Shown here: positions 16,538 to 24,716 of the stretch, one piece after another
Numbering within the stretch: position 1 is the first letter of the stretch
Layout: each line of letters opens with the position of its first letter
Assembly (NCBI GenBank): GCA_965243105.1
Contig: CBDEUC010000003.1
Coordinates: forward strand, 1,674,001 to 1,738,000
Reading direction: 5' to 3'
Length of the DNA stretch: 64,000 nucleotides
From: WLWS01 sp965243105
GTDB taxonomy: Bacteria; Pseudomonadota; Gammaproteobacteria; Eutrophobiales; Eutrophobiaceae
Position numbers and translations under genes: made by a program
Notes under the pieces: model-generated
Database searches by the model: none
What the model was told of the DNA's origin: nothing
Seen by the model: the letters and a program-made list of their open reading frames with translations, nothing else

Positions 16538-18367
16538 TTACTCGGCGAGACCCAGCTTTTCCAGGGTCTCTTTCGTGGGCACGCCCTGCTCATCCCAGCC
16601 ACGGCGTGCATAGTAGTCCGGCAGCATTTCATCAAGACGACATACCAGCCCCTTGGCACTGCCGCTGGGTGCCGGATCTTTCAGTATCCTGTCGGGCAGG
16701 GTGTCATCCTCGTGGCTGAGTCCGGAAGCCAGGTTGAACTGGCGTTCAAGGTTCCATATTCGTTCACCGGTCTGCGCAATTCGCTCGGCATCCCAATCTC
16801 CTTCGCAGGCGGTATTTATATGTGCAATCACGTTTTCCTCCAGCATGCCGGCTTCGCCGGGGAAAAGGCACAAACCACTTGAGTCTACCACCGCCACGTA
16901 GTCCTGGGTTTCCTTGACGACCCTGGCCTTGTTATCCGGCTCGGTGGTTTCGAAGTCATCCTCGTAGGGCTGTGCGCGCAGGTGGCAGGCCCCGCGGTTA
17001 CTGGTGGCGTAGGCCAGTCCCATGCCCTGCAGGCTGCGACCATCGTAGCCGGCAAATTCCTGTCCCTTGACTGACATGGACAGTTCCGGGCGTCCGTACT
17101 TTTCACAAAGACGCTTCGAGCCCATGGCGATCTCCGCACCGATACCTTCGCTGCGTGCGACGAGATCAGTAACAGCAACCAGTGTCTCGGCGGAGCCGAA
17201 TTTCAACTCGATGCCGCCGGTGTGTTCACCGCTTATAACGCCTTCTTCATAAAGCTCCATGGCAGCAGCGATGGAGCCACCAAGCGAAATGGGATCCATG
17301 CCGTACTCGTTGCAGATAAAGCCGCAGTAGGTTGCGGCATCGATGTCGTCCACGCCCACCATGGAGCCGAGAGCATAGGCGGTTTCGTATTCCAGTCCAC
17401 CTGATGCACCGTGGTACTGGGGCTTATCCTTCACGGAAAAGTGCGTCGGGTCAATCAAGCAGATACGACCACAGCCAATTGTGCAGCCAAAGCAGGCGGC
17501 GTTTGTTACCAGGTTTCGATGCCCGTCTTCGTTGGTGGCGTGCATACTTTCCACGTTAAGTTTTGATGCGCCTTCAAATTGCACCTCGCGAAAATTGCGA
17601 GTGGGCAGGGTACCAAAGGTATTGGCAAGGTCCATCATCATCAGCGTACCTTCGCGGCTCAGCGCCTTGCGGTCCTCGCTTTCCTGCATCACCGCCTTTA
17701 ACTCGTTGACGGTTTCCATGAACGACGCCGGGTCATTCACCGTGACACCGCTGCTGCCACGTACCGCCACGGCCTTGAGATTCTTTGAGCCCATCACCGC
17801 ACCCACGCCGGAACGACCGGCAGCGCGATGCAGATCGTTGACCACGCAGGCATAGCGGTTGAGGTTTTCCCCGGCAGGGCCAATGGAGCACACCTTGATG
17901 GCGTGGTCCTGTAATTCTGTCTTGATGGCGGGCTCAGCCTCCCACACGGTTTTACCCCAGAGGTGCTTCGCTGAAACCAGCTCAACCTCGTCATCATTGA
18001 TGTAAAGATACACCGGCTCTTCAGAGCGCCCTTCAAAGATCACGAGATCATAACCGGCATATTTCAGCTCCGCGCCAAACTGCCCGCCTGAGTTGGAGCA
18101 GGCCACGGCATTGGTCAGCGGGCTTTTACAAATCACGGAGTAGCGACCACCGGTGGATGCCATGGTGCCGGTTAATGGTCCTGTTGCAATGATCAGCCTG
18201 TTCTCCGGGGAAAGCGCGTCAGCGGCCGGGTCCATTTCTTCATAAAGGTAGCGCGTACCGAGACCGCGCTGGCCAAGGTACTCCCTGGCCCAGTCCATGT
18301 TGAGGTTCTCGGTCTTGCAGGTATCCGCGGAAAGATCCACGCGAAGAATTTTACCTTGCCATGCCAC
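16538..18367 (-). CDS. Aldehyde:ferredoxin oxidoreductase (tungsten/molybdenum AOR family)
   Basis: A 609-residue AOR. The [4Fe-4S] ligands are all present: C292, C295 and C299 in ACFGCTIGCGRIC, and C500 in SSGLCLFPG, positions very close to those of archaeal AOR. Pterin-binding segments (CSNSGGQFGAELKYAG near 90-105; AGRSGVGAVMGSKNLKAV near 183-200) are intact. The enzyme oxidises an aldehyde to the carboxylic acid with ferredoxin-like electron transfer. GTG start with GGAGGAA upstream. It lies between the PuuB oxidase and the transaminase, both of which make amino-aldehydes, exactly where PuuC would be expected. No partner ferredoxin subunit is adjacent. Confidence 0.92.
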   Translation of the reverse strand: MAWQGKILRVDLSADTCKTENLNMDWAREYLGQRGLGTRYLYEEMDPAADALSPENRLIIATGPLTGTMASTGGRYSVICKSPLTNAVACSNSGGQFGAELKYAGYDLVIFEGRSEEPVYLYINDDEVELVSAKHLWGKTVWEAEPAIKTELQDHAIKVCSIGPAGENLNRYACVVNDLHRAAGRSGVGAVMGSKNLKAVAVRGSSGVTVNDPASFMETVNELKAVMQESEDRKALSREGTLMMMDLANTFGTLPTRNFREVQFEGASKLNVESMHATNEDGHRNLVTNAACFGCTIGCGRICLIDPTHFSVKDKPQYHGASGGLEYETAYALGSMVGVDDIDAATYCGFICNEYGMDPISLGGSIAAAMELYEEGVISGEHTGGIELKFGSAETLVAVTDLVARSEGIGAEIAMGSKRLCEKYGRPELSMSVKGQEFAGYDGRSLQGMGLAYATSNRGACHLRAQPYEDDFETTEPDNKARVVKETQDYVAVVDSSGLCLFPGEAGMLEENVIAHINTACEGDWDAERIAQTGERIWNLERQFNLASGLSHEDDTLPDRILKDPAPSGSAKGLVCRLDEMLPDYYARRGWDEQGVPTKETLEKLGLAE

Positions 18368-18390
18368 TAGTTGTTCCTCCGAGAGTTAGG

Positions 18391-18497
18391 CACACCTGCA
18401 TGCTCAAAACGCAGACACGCTACAAGTACGTCCATGTAAGCTTGTAGAAGGCCGTCCTGGCCTCCTACAGTCTGCTTATTTGAATCATGCAGTTGTG
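18391..18497. repeat. Palindromic MITE/REP-like element, copy 1
   Basis: A 107-bp element whose ends are inverted repeats: CACACCTGCATG-CTCAAAACGCAGAC on the left matches the complement of the right end (GTCTGC...CATGCAGTTGTG) with few differences. Inside are two more hairpins: CTACAAG/CTTGTAG and GTAGAAGGCC/GGCCTCCTAC. It lies between the transaminase and AOR genes of one operon, so it would be transcribed as a long folded RNA. A second copy is at 39056. No coding potential beyond a chance 65-codon frame. Confidence 0.8.
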
Positions 18498-18517
18498 CTA
18501 TGGCTTTAGCCATTAGC

Positions 18518-19879
18518 TTATTTACCCATCTTGCTCGCAGTTTGATCAAGGCTTTTTCCTGCAAGCTCGATGAGTTTATCGATTTCGGACTTTTGCATCG
18601 ACAGCGGCGGCGAAATGATCATGGTGTCACCAACGGCACGCATCACCAGGCCGTTCTCTATACAGTGGTCGCGACACAGCATGCCAACGCCGTCATCCTT
18701 GTCGAAAGCCTCGCGGCTGTCCTTGTCTTTCACCAGTTCAAGGGCACCGATAAAGCCGATACCGCGGGCTTCGCCAACCAGTGGATGCTCAGCCAGTTCC
18801 TGCCAGCGCTGCTGCAGGTAGGGGCCGGTGTTGTCACGCACGTTCTCTACCATGCCTTCGTCGCGCATGATGTTGATGTTGGCAATGGCCACCGCGCATG
18901 AAGCCGGGTGACCCGAGTAAGTAAAGCCGTGGGCGAACTCTTCGCCTTTCTCCACCAGTACCCCGGCAACGCGATCGCCGACCATCACGCCACCGATGGG
19001 CAGGTAGCCTGAAGACAGGCCCTTGGCGATGGGCATCAGGTCTGCCGTGATATCAAAGTGATCGCAACCAAACCAGGTGCCGAGACGACCAAAGCCACAG
19101 ATCACCTCGTCGGCAATCAGCAGGATGTCGTTTTCCCTGCATATGCGCTGTACTTCCGGCCAGTAAGTCTCCGGTGGAATGATCACGCCACCGGCACCCT
19201 GTATGGGTTCGCCAACAAAAGCGGCAACATTATCCGCGCCCAGCTCATTGATCTTTTCCTCAAGATAGCCGGCGGCTTTCCTGCCGAACTCTTCCGGAGA
19301 AAGGTCTCCACCGTCGCGAAACCAGTAGGGAGGCTCAATGTGAACAATGTCGGGAATGGGCAGGTGTCCCTGCTCGTGCATTTCTTTCATGCCGCCGAGG
19401 CTCGCCGCACCGATGGTGCTGCCATGGTAGGCATCCTTGCGCGAGATAATGGCACGCTTGTTGGGCTTGCCCGCAAGATCCCAGTAACGCTTTACCAGGC
19501 GTATCACGGTGTCGTTGGCTTCGGAACCGGAGTTGGTAAAGAACACGTGGTTCATGTGTGCCGGCGTGACTTCTGCCAGCAGCTTTGATAGTTCTATGGC
19601 CGTCGGGTGAGAGCTTTTGAAAAAGTTGTTGTAGTAGGGCAGCTCAAGTAATTGCCTGTAGGCCGCTTCGGCAAGTTCTTTCCTGCCATAACCCACGTTG
19701 ACACACCACAGGCCTGCCATGGCGTCGAGTAACTTTCGATCTTCTGAATCCCATATATACACGCCGTCGGCTCTTGTGATCACCTTGCAGCCTTCTTTTC
19801 CAAGGGCGAGGGTGTCGGTAAAAGGGTGCAGGTGATGCTGTGCATCCATGGCCTGCCAGTTCTGCGTTAAATTATTCAT
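18518..19879 (-). CDS. spuC: Class III aminotransferase, putrescine-pyruvate (SpuC) type
   Basis: A 453-residue PLP enzyme. FTNSGSEANDTVIRL (about 110-124) is the cofactor-phosphate motif, LLIADEVICGFGRLGTWFG (about 257-275) the Asp that holds the pyridine ring, and PIAKGLSSGYLPIGG (about 287-301) carries the Schiff-base Lys. The N-terminus (WQAMDAQHHLHPFTD) resembles Pseudomonas SpuC, which moves the amino group of putrescine to pyruvate, giving 4-aminobutyraldehyde. It ends 4 bases after the PuuA-type gene, in the same operon. Beta-alanine or spermidine-related substrates are possible. Confidence 0.85.
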   Translation of the reverse strand: MNNLTQNWQAMDAQHHLHPFTDTLALGKEGCKVITRADGVYIWDSEDRKLLDAMAGLWCVNVGYGRKELAEAAYRQLLELPYYNNFFKSSHPTAIELSKLLAEVTPAHMNHVFFTNSGSEANDTVIRLVKRYWDLAGKPNKRAIISRKDAYHGSTIGAASLGGMKEMHEQGHLPIPDIVHIEPPYWFRDGGDLSPEEFGRKAAGYLEEKINELGADNVAAFVGEPIQGAGGVIIPPETYWPEVQRICRENDILLIADEVICGFGRLGTWFGCDHFDITADLMPIAKGLSSGYLPIGGVMVGDRVAGVLVEKGEEFAHGFTYSGHPASCAVAIANINIMRDEGMVENVRDNTGPYLQQRWQELAEHPLVGEARGIGFIGALELVKDKDSREAFDKDDGVGMLCRDHCIENGLVMRAVGDTMIISPPLSMQKSEIDKLIELAGKSLDQTASKMGK

Positions 19880-19883
19880 GGCC

Positions 19884-21218
19884 TTATACTCTCAATAACA
19901 GGTGTTCACGTTCCCAGGGGCTTATTACCTGGGAAAATGTTTCGTATTCAAGATCCTTAACCGCGAGGTAAAGATCGATAAATTCCCTGCCCAGTACCTT
20001 GCGAATGGCAGTATTCTTTTTCATCTCTGCCATGGCAAGCCGCATGTCCCGTGGCAGGTTTGCCTCGAGTTCAAATGCGCTCACGCTAACGGCTTCACCG
20101 GGCTCGATACTGTTCTTGATACCGAGATAACCGGAAGCCAGTGATGCGGCAAAGGCAAGGTAGGGGTTCACGTCAGATCCGGAAATCCTGTTTTCCACGC
20201 GCGTTGCAGCAGCAGATGAAACCGGTACGCGTAAACCCACCGTGCGGTTATCGTAACCCCAGTGGGTATTTATCGGCGCAGAAAAATGCGGCGTGATGCG
20301 ACGATAGGAATTAACGTTGGGTGCATACAGCGGCATCATCGCCGGCGTGTACTTTTGCAAACCACCGATGTAGTTTTTAAAAAGCTTGCTGGCCTTGCCG
20401 CTCTTTGTTGCAAAAATATTCTTGCCGGTCTTCGTGTTTACCACGCTTTGATGCAGGTGCATGGAACTGCCCGGCTGCCCCTGGTAGGGTTTGGCCATGA
20501 AGGTGGCATAGATGTTCTTTTTAAAGGCGGCTTCGCGCACGGTGCGTTTAAAGGCAAACACCTGGTCGGCAAGGGCAAGGGGATCGCCGTGCAGGAAGTT
20601 AACCTCAAGTTGTGCCACGCCATCTTCGTGGGTCAGTGTTTCCAGTGACAGGCCCTGCTTTTCTGAATAATCAAAGATTGTTGCGATGAGATCCTCGTAT
20701 TCGTTCAGCGCATCGATGCTGAATGAACGGCGCGATTTCTCCTGGCGACCGGAGCGGCCAACCGGTGCTTCAAGGGGCTGGTTGGGATCGGTGTTTGAAA
20801 TGGCCAGGTAAAACTCCAGCTCAGGTGCTACCACGGCCTTCCAGTTGTTCTCGTCAAACAGCTCGAGTACGCGTTTTAAAATATAGCGCGGCGCCACGTT
20901 GACCGGCTTGCCGTCAAGGCGGTAGCAGTCATGGATAATCTGCGCGGTCGGATCCTGTGCCCAGGGCACCAGGCGAATGCTGTCTTCAACAGGGCGGGCC
21001 TGCATGTCTACATCGGTTGGATTGACCTTGTCGATATAGCTGGAGTAGTCGCCGGCAACGGTTTGCATGAACATGGCCTCGGCAATACGAAAGCCTCCAT
21101 CCTGGATGTAGCGATCCACTGGAATAAACTTGCCACGGGCGGCACCGGAGAAGTCAGGAATAATCGCCTCGACTTCTTCAATACGATTCTTCTTTAACCA
21201 TTTCTCGATATGTTTCAT
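19884..21218 (-). CDS. puuA: Gamma-glutamylputrescine synthetase-type ligase (glutamine synthetase family)
   Basis: A 444-residue glutamine-synthetase-fold ligase that joins glutamate to an amine with ATP. VVAPELEFYLA (Glu metal ligands), EVNFLHGDPLALADQ, GQPGSSMHLHQSV and NRISGSDVNPYLAFAASLA are the expected PuuA/SpuI motifs. ATG at 21218 (MKHIEKWLKKNRIEEVEAII) gives the family N-terminus; the open frame reaches 21299 but the extension is Arg-rich and unlike the family. First gene of the spuC-AOR-puuB unit. A TetR-type operator is 178-195 bases upstream. A second paralogue is at 37618. Confidence 0.87.
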   Translation of the reverse strand: MKHIEKWLKKNRIEEVEAIIPDFSGAARGKFIPVDRYIQDGGFRIAEAMFMQTVAGDYSSYIDKVNPTDVDMQARPVEDSIRLVPWAQDPTAQIIHDCYRLDGKPVNVAPRYILKRVLELFDENNWKAVVAPELEFYLAISNTDPNQPLEAPVGRSGRQEKSRRSFSIDALNEYEDLIATIFDYSEKQGLSLETLTHEDGVAQLEVNFLHGDPLALADQVFAFKRTVREAAFKKNIYATFMAKPYQGQPGSSMHLHQSVVNTKTGKNIFATKSGKASKLFKNYIGGLQKYTPAMMPLYAPNVNSYRRITPHFSAPINTHWGYDNRTVGLRVPVSSAAATRVENRISGSDVNPYLAFAASLASGYLGIKNSIEPGEAVSVSAFELEANLPRDMRLAMAEMKKNTAIRKVLGREFIDLYLAVKDLEYETFSQVISPWEREHLLLRV

Positions 21219-21541
21219 TTCTGGGGCCAGTCCTTGAGTATTATTGTGCCGTCTTTGGCCTCTTCGTAAAGACTCTACCGTGGTTTCCTCGCACATCATT
21301 CCTGGCGGGGCCGGTAATTCCTCGAAAGAGGGGGTCGACTGGCAGGCATCTTAATCCAGCTATTGGGCTAAATACAAGCATTTGCAGGATAAAAATGAAT
21401 GAAAATTCATTCAAAATTATTGCAAGTTTCCTGTCAAATTCCGACGGATTTCTGTATCCTTGGCGCGTAGAAGGGCTCAAGGCGCTCGCGCTTTGCTGCC
21501 ACCAAGCGTAAACCCCTGAATAGACGACAAAAATACCGGTA
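21219..21541. other. Divergent promoter region puuA / hydroxylase-like gene
   Basis: A 323-base non-coding stretch between two divergent genes. It contains the palindromic operator at 21396-21413 in an AT-rich section (21365-21440) that is the likely promoter core for both directions. The part nearer puuA (21219-21350) is GC-richer and shows no gene, strong hairpin or RNA motif that I can see. Confidence 0.6.
21396..21413. promoter_or_regulatory. TetR-type operator TGAATGA-AAAT-TCATTCA
   Basis: A perfect 7-bp inverted repeat with a 4-base centre. The same two half-sites with a different centre (ATAA) occur at 28871-28888, in the promoter of the BetI-like regulator. Placement is 178 bases from the puuA start and 128 bases from the hydroxylase-like start, so the regulator could act on both. 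Confidence 0.75.
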
Positions 21542-22108
21542 ATGGATATTGAAGAGCCGCTCAGGTGCCTGGGTGAATTTGATATTGAAGCCCTGAAGGC
21601 AAAGATCCTCGAGCAGGATGAGAATGCCTGGCGGGAGCAGGAGCTGCGCCAGCAGGAATTTGACGTGCACCGCTACACCGAGTCCATCGTCATGGTGTTT
21701 ACCGATGGCTCAAACTGGCCCGATCTTGAAGTGAGGAAAGAGCCGGGCTGGGATCGCCTCGCGGATGTCGCGGTACCGGTGATGCACGAGATCATTGAGA
21801 AGTTTTACCCAAAGGGCGGCACCATCATTCGTGCCATGGCAGCGAAGCTGATGACCGGTGGCAAGATTCGACCCCACGCCGACGTGCACCCGTCCTTTCA
21901 CTACGGTCATCGTATCCATGTACCCATTACCACCAACCCAAGGGTGAGGTTCATGATCGACGGGCGTCCTTACCAGTTTGAAGTGGGCAAGGTGTACGAG
22001 ATTAACAACCAGAAACTACACAGCGTGATGAACAAGGGAAAGGAAGATCGCATCACCTTTATTTTTGACTACGTACCACCGAACAAGATCGATCGCAGCG
22101 TAAGCTAG
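21542..22108 (+). CDS. Aspartyl/asparaginyl beta-hydroxylase-like Fe(II)/2-oxoglutarate protein
   Basis: A 188-residue single-domain protein. GGKIRPHADVHPSFHYGHRI (about 107-126) provides the first iron His and a following Arg/His-rich segment, and NNQKLHSVMNKGKEDRITF (about 155-173) provides the second His and the 2-oxoglutarate-binding Arg, in the order typical of the Asp/Asn hydroxylase family. It probably hydroxylates a protein residue or a small molecule using O2 and 2-oxoglutarate. It is divergent from puuA and shares the operator-bearing promoter, so it may be induced with amine catabolism. Its stop overlaps the convergent gene by 4 bases. Confidence 0.75.
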   Translation: MDIEEPLRCLGEFDIEALKAKILEQDENAWREQELRQQEFDVHRYTESIVMVFTDGSNWPDLEVRKEPGWDRLADVAVPVMHEIIEKFYPKGGTIIRAMAAKLMTGGKIRPHADVHPSFHYGHRIHVPITTNPRVRFMIDGRPYQFEVGKVYEINNQKLHSVMNKGKEDRITFIFDYVPPNKIDRSVS

Positions 22109-22977
22109 GCCGCCGCTTCCTCTTCCTGCTGTAACTCTTCGCGCCAGTCGGCCACGTTCATTTCAATGGCAGCAAAGCCACCTATCCAGAGGAACTCGTC
22201 CCACAGGTAGAGCAGGTGATCAAGCCAGGCCCAGTAAAGACCGAGCATCATGATGGTGCTGTAAAGTGCAATCTTCACGCGGTTGGAAATTTCGATAACC
22301 CGTCCCTCGGTGATGCCGCGGTTCTGCAGGCGGATCAAAAGCTCGATTAGCAGCATGATAGTGAGCCAGCACATTACTTCGACCTGGTCCATCCACGCCA
22401 GCACTCTTTCGAGCTTGAGGTTTTTGCGATCGGTAATTACCAGTCCATCATCCAGCAGGTAGAGTCTTGAGTCATTACTTAACTCGCTGCAATTGTCCGC
22501 AGTTACCTCGGTATAACGCAGGTTGCTGACAAAGGAAATATCATTGTCGGCCACCTCGCAAACGCTGGTGACATCGGCAGGCTCAACCTCGTTGTAAATA
22601 TTCCAGGTAGAAGTAGTGTAGGCATAGAGGGTATGAAACACGAAAAAGTAGCAGCAGATACGCATGCCCGCCATGATCCTGTCGACCACGGGGGTGAAGT
22701 GGTGATCCTCAAGAGTGTAAGTTTCCAGCTCAAACAGGCCAATCAGCACAATCCATGCAAAAAAGTCAATGGAGGTCGAATACTTTTCCATCCACTCAAG
22801 CAATGTCGCGTTCGCTTCCAGGCTGTGAGCCGCGCGATGCATGTCTTCCATGATGTACATGTAAAAATTACCAAGCAGCAGGATATAAACTGTCCACTTG
22901 ATAACTTGCTTGACGACTTCGAGGTCAATCCTGGATTTCCAGCTCGTGCTGGCGGTTGGCGACGGGTCTCCTGTCAT
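22105..22977 (-). CDS. Unrecognised five-span membrane protein
   Basis: A 290-residue protein with hydrophobic segments near residues 24-45, 70-88, 103-122, 199-217 and 235-257, and a large soluble loop (about 125-195) with two Cys (SVCEVADND and NCSELSND) that could form a disulfide outside the membrane. The C-terminus is acidic (EELQQEEEAAA). No family recognised. It is the last gene after the polyamine ABC operon on the same strand, 3 bases after potI, so it is probably co-transcribed, but it is not a known ABC component. Confidence 0.6.
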   Translation of the reverse strand: MTGDPSPTASTSWKSRIDLEVVKQVIKWTVYILLLGNFYMYIMEDMHRAAHSLEANATLLEWMEKYSTSIDFFAWIVLIGLFELETYTLEDHHFTPVVDRIMAGMRICCYFFVFHTLYAYTTSTWNIYNEVEPADVTSVCEVADNDISFVSNLRYTEVTADNCSELSNDSRLYLLDDGLVITDRKNLKLERVLAWMDQVEVMCWLTIMLLIELLIRLQNRGITEGRVIEISNRVKIALYSTIMMLGLYWAWLDHLLYLWDEFLWIGGFAAIEMNVADWREELQQEEEAAA

Positions 22978-22980
22978 TAA

Positions 22981-23820
22981 CTAGTCACTCGCTTCAAGCA
23001 GCATGCTTTCTTTTTGTCTTTGCTTTTCCTGGCGCAACATGAGCCAGCCTGCGATCCCGACCGCAAGCCCAACCGTCACGATGATCACGGTTGCCAGCGC
23101 ATTGATGTCCGGTGTCACGCCAAGACGGATCTTGGAGTAAATCCACATGGGAAGTGTACTTGCGCCGGGACCGCTGACAAAACTGGCGATTACCAGGTCA
23201 TCAAGGGAGAGGGTAAAGGCCAGTAGCCAGCCCGAGAGCATGGCCGGTGCAATGAGTGGCAGGGTGATATCCAGGGTGACGCGAAAGGGTCTTCCACCAA
23301 GATCCATCGCTGCTTCTTCAAGTGAAGCATCCATTGAAAGCAGGCGCGATTGAATAATGACTGCAACATAGGCCATGGAGAAAGTAATGTGGGCAATGGT
23401 GATGGTCACGGCACCACGCTCGGCGGGCCAGCCAATAAAACTTTTCAGGCTGACAAACAGTAACAGCAGGGACAGCCCGGTGATCACCTCGGGCATGGCA
23501 AGGGGCGCGGCCACCATGCCGGTGAAAAGGGTGCGACCGCGGTAGCGACCCATGCGTGCCAGTGACAGGCCGGCGAGGGTGCCAAGGATGGTGGCGACCG
23601 TCGCACTGACAAAGGCCACGCGCAGGCTGAGCAATGTTGCCTCGATGATCTGTCGATTCTCGATAAGCGCGTGGTACCAGCGAAACGAAAAGCCACCCCA
23701 CACAGAGAGAATACGCGAATCGTTAAAGGAATAGAGGATCACCAGAACGATGGGTACGTAAAGAAAGGCATAGCCGAAGCACAGCACGGAAATGAGAAAA
23801 GTCGAGCGCTGCTGTCTCAC
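22981..23820 (-). CDS. potI: Polyamine ABC transporter permease, PotI/PotC type
   Basis: A 279-residue inner-membrane permease with six spans and the EAA loop SLEEAAMDLGGRPFRV (about residues 165-180) that docks the ATPase. IYVPIVLVILYSFNDS-type N-terminal text (YVPIVLVILYSFNDSR, 20-35) is typical of PotI/PotC. GTG start overlapping the potH stop (GTGA). It forms the pore with PotH for putrescine/spermidine import or a related amine. Confidence 0.9.
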   Translation of the reverse strand: MRQQRSTFLISVLCFGYAFLYVPIVLVILYSFNDSRILSVWGGFSFRWYHALIENRQIIEATLLSLRVAFVSATVATILGTLAGLSLARMGRYRGRTLFTGMVAAPLAMPEVITGLSLLLLFVSLKSFIGWPAERGAVTITIAHITFSMAYVAVIIQSRLLSMDASLEEAAMDLGGRPFRVTLDITLPLIAPAMLSGWLLAFTLSLDDLVIASFVSGPGASTLPMWIYSKIRLGVTPDINALATVIIVTVGLAVGIAGWLMLRQEKQRQKESMLLEASD

Positions 23821-24716
23821 GTTTCCTCCTGCGCCCGTGGCCCGTTGTAGTGCTGGAAAAGCATCAGCGGAATGATAAGGATGATGAGCAGTATGGTGGC
23901 CACCGAGGCGGACAGTGGCCAGTCCTGGTTGGAGAAAAACTCGTCGTACAGGGTGCGGCCTATCATGAGTGAGTCAAGGCCGCCAAGCAGTGATGGAATC
24001 ACGAACTCGCCCAGTGCCGGGATAAACACCAGCAGGCTGCCGGCAATAATACCGGGCAGTGACAGTGGCAGCGTTATGTCTCGAAATACCACCAGCGGTT
24101 TTGCACCGAGGTCTGCTGCGGCCTCTGCCAGGTCAAGATCAAGTCGCTCCAGGATCGCATACAGCGGCAGGATCATAAACGGCAGGTAGGAATAAACGAT
24201 GCCGAGATACACGGCAAAGTCGGTGTAAAGCATTTTCAGCGGCTCATCAATGATCCCGATTGAAAGTAAAATCTTATTTATAAAGCCCTTTGTACTCAGC
24301 ATGCCCATCCAGGCATACACCCGTAGCAGGAATGAAGTCCAGAAGGGCAGGATGACCAGGAAAAGGAAAATGTTTTTCCATGCTCCGCGCGCCCGGGCAA
24401 TGGCATAGGCCATGGGGTAACCCAGCAGCAGGCACAGCAGGGTGGAAATAAAAGCTATGTTGATGGACTTGAGGTAACTGATCCAGTACAGGTCGTCTTC
24501 AAACAGGAAGCGGTAGTTGTCAAAACTCGCGTTTAAAACCAGGCCTTTTTCACCGGAGAATTCAAACAGGGGAGTGAAGGGCGGTAGTGCGACGATGGGA
24601 TCGGCAAAACTGATCTTGAAAACGATGATGAAAGGCGCGATGAAAAAAATCGAAAGCCAGATGTAGGGCGCAAGGATTACAAAACTTCTCCAGCCCTGGT
24701 CAGGAGAAAGCTTCAT
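23817..24716 (-). CDS. potH: Polyamine ABC transporter permease, PotH/PotB type
   Basis: A 299-residue permease with six membrane spans. The EAA loop LAEAAADLGAKPLVVFRDI (about 196-214) is intact, and IAPFIIVFKISFADP near residue 25-39 is the usual first-span text of PotH/PotB. It overlaps the ATPase gene upstream and potI downstream by 4 bases each, which supports equal translation of the complex. Confidence 0.9.
   Translation of the reverse strand: MKLSPDQGWRSFVILAPYIWLSIFFIAPFIIVFKISFADPIVALPPFTPLFEFSGEKGLVLNASFDNYRFLFEDDLYWISYLKSINIAFISTLLCLLLGYPMAYAIARARGAWKNIFLFLVILPFWTSFLLRVYAWMGMLSTKGFINKILLSIGIIDEPLKMLYTDFAVYLGIVYSYLPFMILPLYAILERLDLDLAEAAADLGAKPLVVFRDITLPLSLPGIIAGSLLVFIPALGEFVIPSLLGGLDSLMIGRTLYDEFFSNQDWPLSASVATILLIILIIPLMLFQHYNGPRAQEET

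Noticed and set aside
15672..16613. 313-codon plus-strand frame
   Set aside because: Antisense to the PuuB-like gene, which has clear flavoprotein motifs; the plus-strand translation shows no family features.
18367..18564. 65-codon minus-strand frame between the AOR and transaminase genes
   Set aside because: It is made almost entirely of the palindromic repeat element and has no protein-like composition or ribosome site.
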